Below, in pieces: positions 63,535 to 64,000 of a DNA stretch of 64,000 bases. The translations under genes were made by a program, and so were the position numbers. The notes beneath the pieces were generated by a model that did not search any database, was not told the DNA's origin, and saw only the letters and a list, made by a program, of their open reading frames with translations. Source of the stretch: Sporolactobacillus shoreae (GTDB lineage Bacteria; Bacillota; Bacilli; Bacillales; Sporolactobacillaceae); contig NZ_SRJD01000004.1 in assembly GCF_004684935.1 (NCBI RefSeq), forward strand, positions 158,272 to 222,271, read 5' to 3'. Numbering within the stretch: the stretch's first letter is position 1; each line of letters starts with the position of its first letter.

Positions 63535-64000
63535 GTGCGCCCGGCATGGACGACAGCTTGGCGGTGAAAGTCCGCTACAGGCTTGGCAGTAGGAACTGTT
63601 AGCCAAGGGCAAGGGTGTCCATCGTGAGGTGGAATCTGAAGGAAGCCGGAGGCAAACTTCTGGGCTGATGAACAAGAACTGCATACTAAGGCTGACTTGA
63701 GACGGATAAGCCTGCCAAACAAGGTGAAATCCTATACTGCCCGAACCTCAACCAGTAAATGCAGCAGTCACATGGAAGGAAAGCGGTCGTTCTTACCCGG
63801 GGAGATCTTACAGGGGCTTCCGACAAGAGGAAAGCAACTTTCCACAGAAGCAACTGAGCCAGTGATGATTCGGTGAACTGTAAGAAGTCAGCAGATGCCA
63901 TAGTAGTCCATCAGGACGAAGGGCTGAACAATAGTACTCTCGAAAACAGAGGAGGTGTGAGCGATGCGACAATCACAGACAACATCAAACGATGACTCTC
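63535..64000 (+). mobile_element. group II intron, 5' part (runs off the window)
   Basis: It begins GTGCGCCCGGCATGG, the group II 5' end (GTGCG), and continues with sequence typical of intron domain I: GGTGAAAGTCCGCTACAGG, GGTGTCCATCGTGAGGTGG and TGCATACTAAGGCTG. About 430 nt of structured, gene-free RNA precede an ORF starting at 63964. The insertion point is immediately after the rplT terminator T tract. The 3' end, catalytic domain V and the exon junction lie outside the window, so class and activity cannot be decided. Confidence 0.88.
63964..64000 (+). CDS. ltrA: group II intron reverse transcriptase/maturase, N-terminal fragment
   Basis: Only 12 codons (MRQSQTTSNDDS) before the window end. 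GGAGGTG stands 6 nt before the ATG, at the expected distance inside the intron (domain IV ORF, although the ORF begins early). The M-R-Q start is typical of intron-encoded proteins, but identification depends mainly on the surrounding intron. Confidence 0.6.
   Translation, partial: MRQSQTTSNDDS

Overview
The window is a 64-kb piece of a chromosome from an endospore-forming member of the Bacillales. Three things show this. There is an alpha/beta-type SASP gene with a GPR-type cleavage motif, together with GerW-family (ytfJ) and ytxC genes. The gene order closely follows the Bacillus subtilis murC-ccpA-rpsD-ezrA-thiI-sspA-ackA-dnaE-accDA-pfkA-pyk-citZ-icd-mdh-phoPR-polA-mutM-nrdR-dnaBI-thrS-infC-rplT segment. 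Regulation is also of Bacillota type: a T-box before thrS, S4- and L20-type leaders, cre-like and PhoP-box-like sites. TTG start codons are common. I cannot fix the genus; a Bacillales lineage outside Bacillus (for example Sporolactobacillaceae) is only a guess.

Layout. 1-2.8 kb: the end of murC, ytxG/ytxH-type genes and ccpA. 2.8-9.2 kb: a gene-poor stretch with a 21-bp periodic repeat, a class A PBP (minus strand), rpsD with its leader (minus), an fRMsr-type GAF protein (minus), a TetR regulator and a TSUP transporter. 9.3-13.9 kb: ezrA, a cysteine desulfurase coupled to thiI, and the SASP gene. 13.9-20.7 kb: a complete, tightly overlapping histidine operon hisZGDBHAFIE with its own promoter and a leader inverted repeat. 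20.8-24.7 kb: ytfI, ytfJ, ytxK and ackA. 24.8-32.6 kb: a Xaa-Pro-type peptidase (minus), ytkL, ytoI, nrnA and dnaE. 32.8-43.3 kb: central metabolism (accDA, pfkA, a short pyk, thioesterase, fxsA, ytvI, citZ, icd, mdh). 43.4-49.7 kb: a PhoP-box-driven pstSCAB cluster directly upstream of phoPR. 49.8-58.1 kb: polA, mutM, coaE, nrdR, dnaB, dnaI and ytxC (replication, repair and sporulation).

58.1-58.9 kb is the most unusual stretch. A good sigma-A promoter drives very small ORFs, each with a strong Shine-Dalgarno sequence, separated by three hairpins that include mutually exclusive pairings. One ORF resembles the YrzI small-protein family and has two in-frame, SD-equipped starts. 59-63.5 kb holds a DJ-1/PfpI protein, T-box-thrS, and the infC-rpmI-rplT operon with tandem promoters, an L20-type leader attenuator and an AUU-initiated infC. 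The window ends inside a group II intron that begins directly after the rplT intrinsic terminator; only the first codons of its reverse transcriptase are present.

Functionally this is mostly core housekeeping sequence. The accessory or poorly described parts are the small-peptide locus, a dispersed intergenic repeat present three times, the 21-bp repeat behind ccpA, several perfect or near-perfect palindromes near promoters, and the intron. No tRNA, rRNA or CRISPR array was seen.
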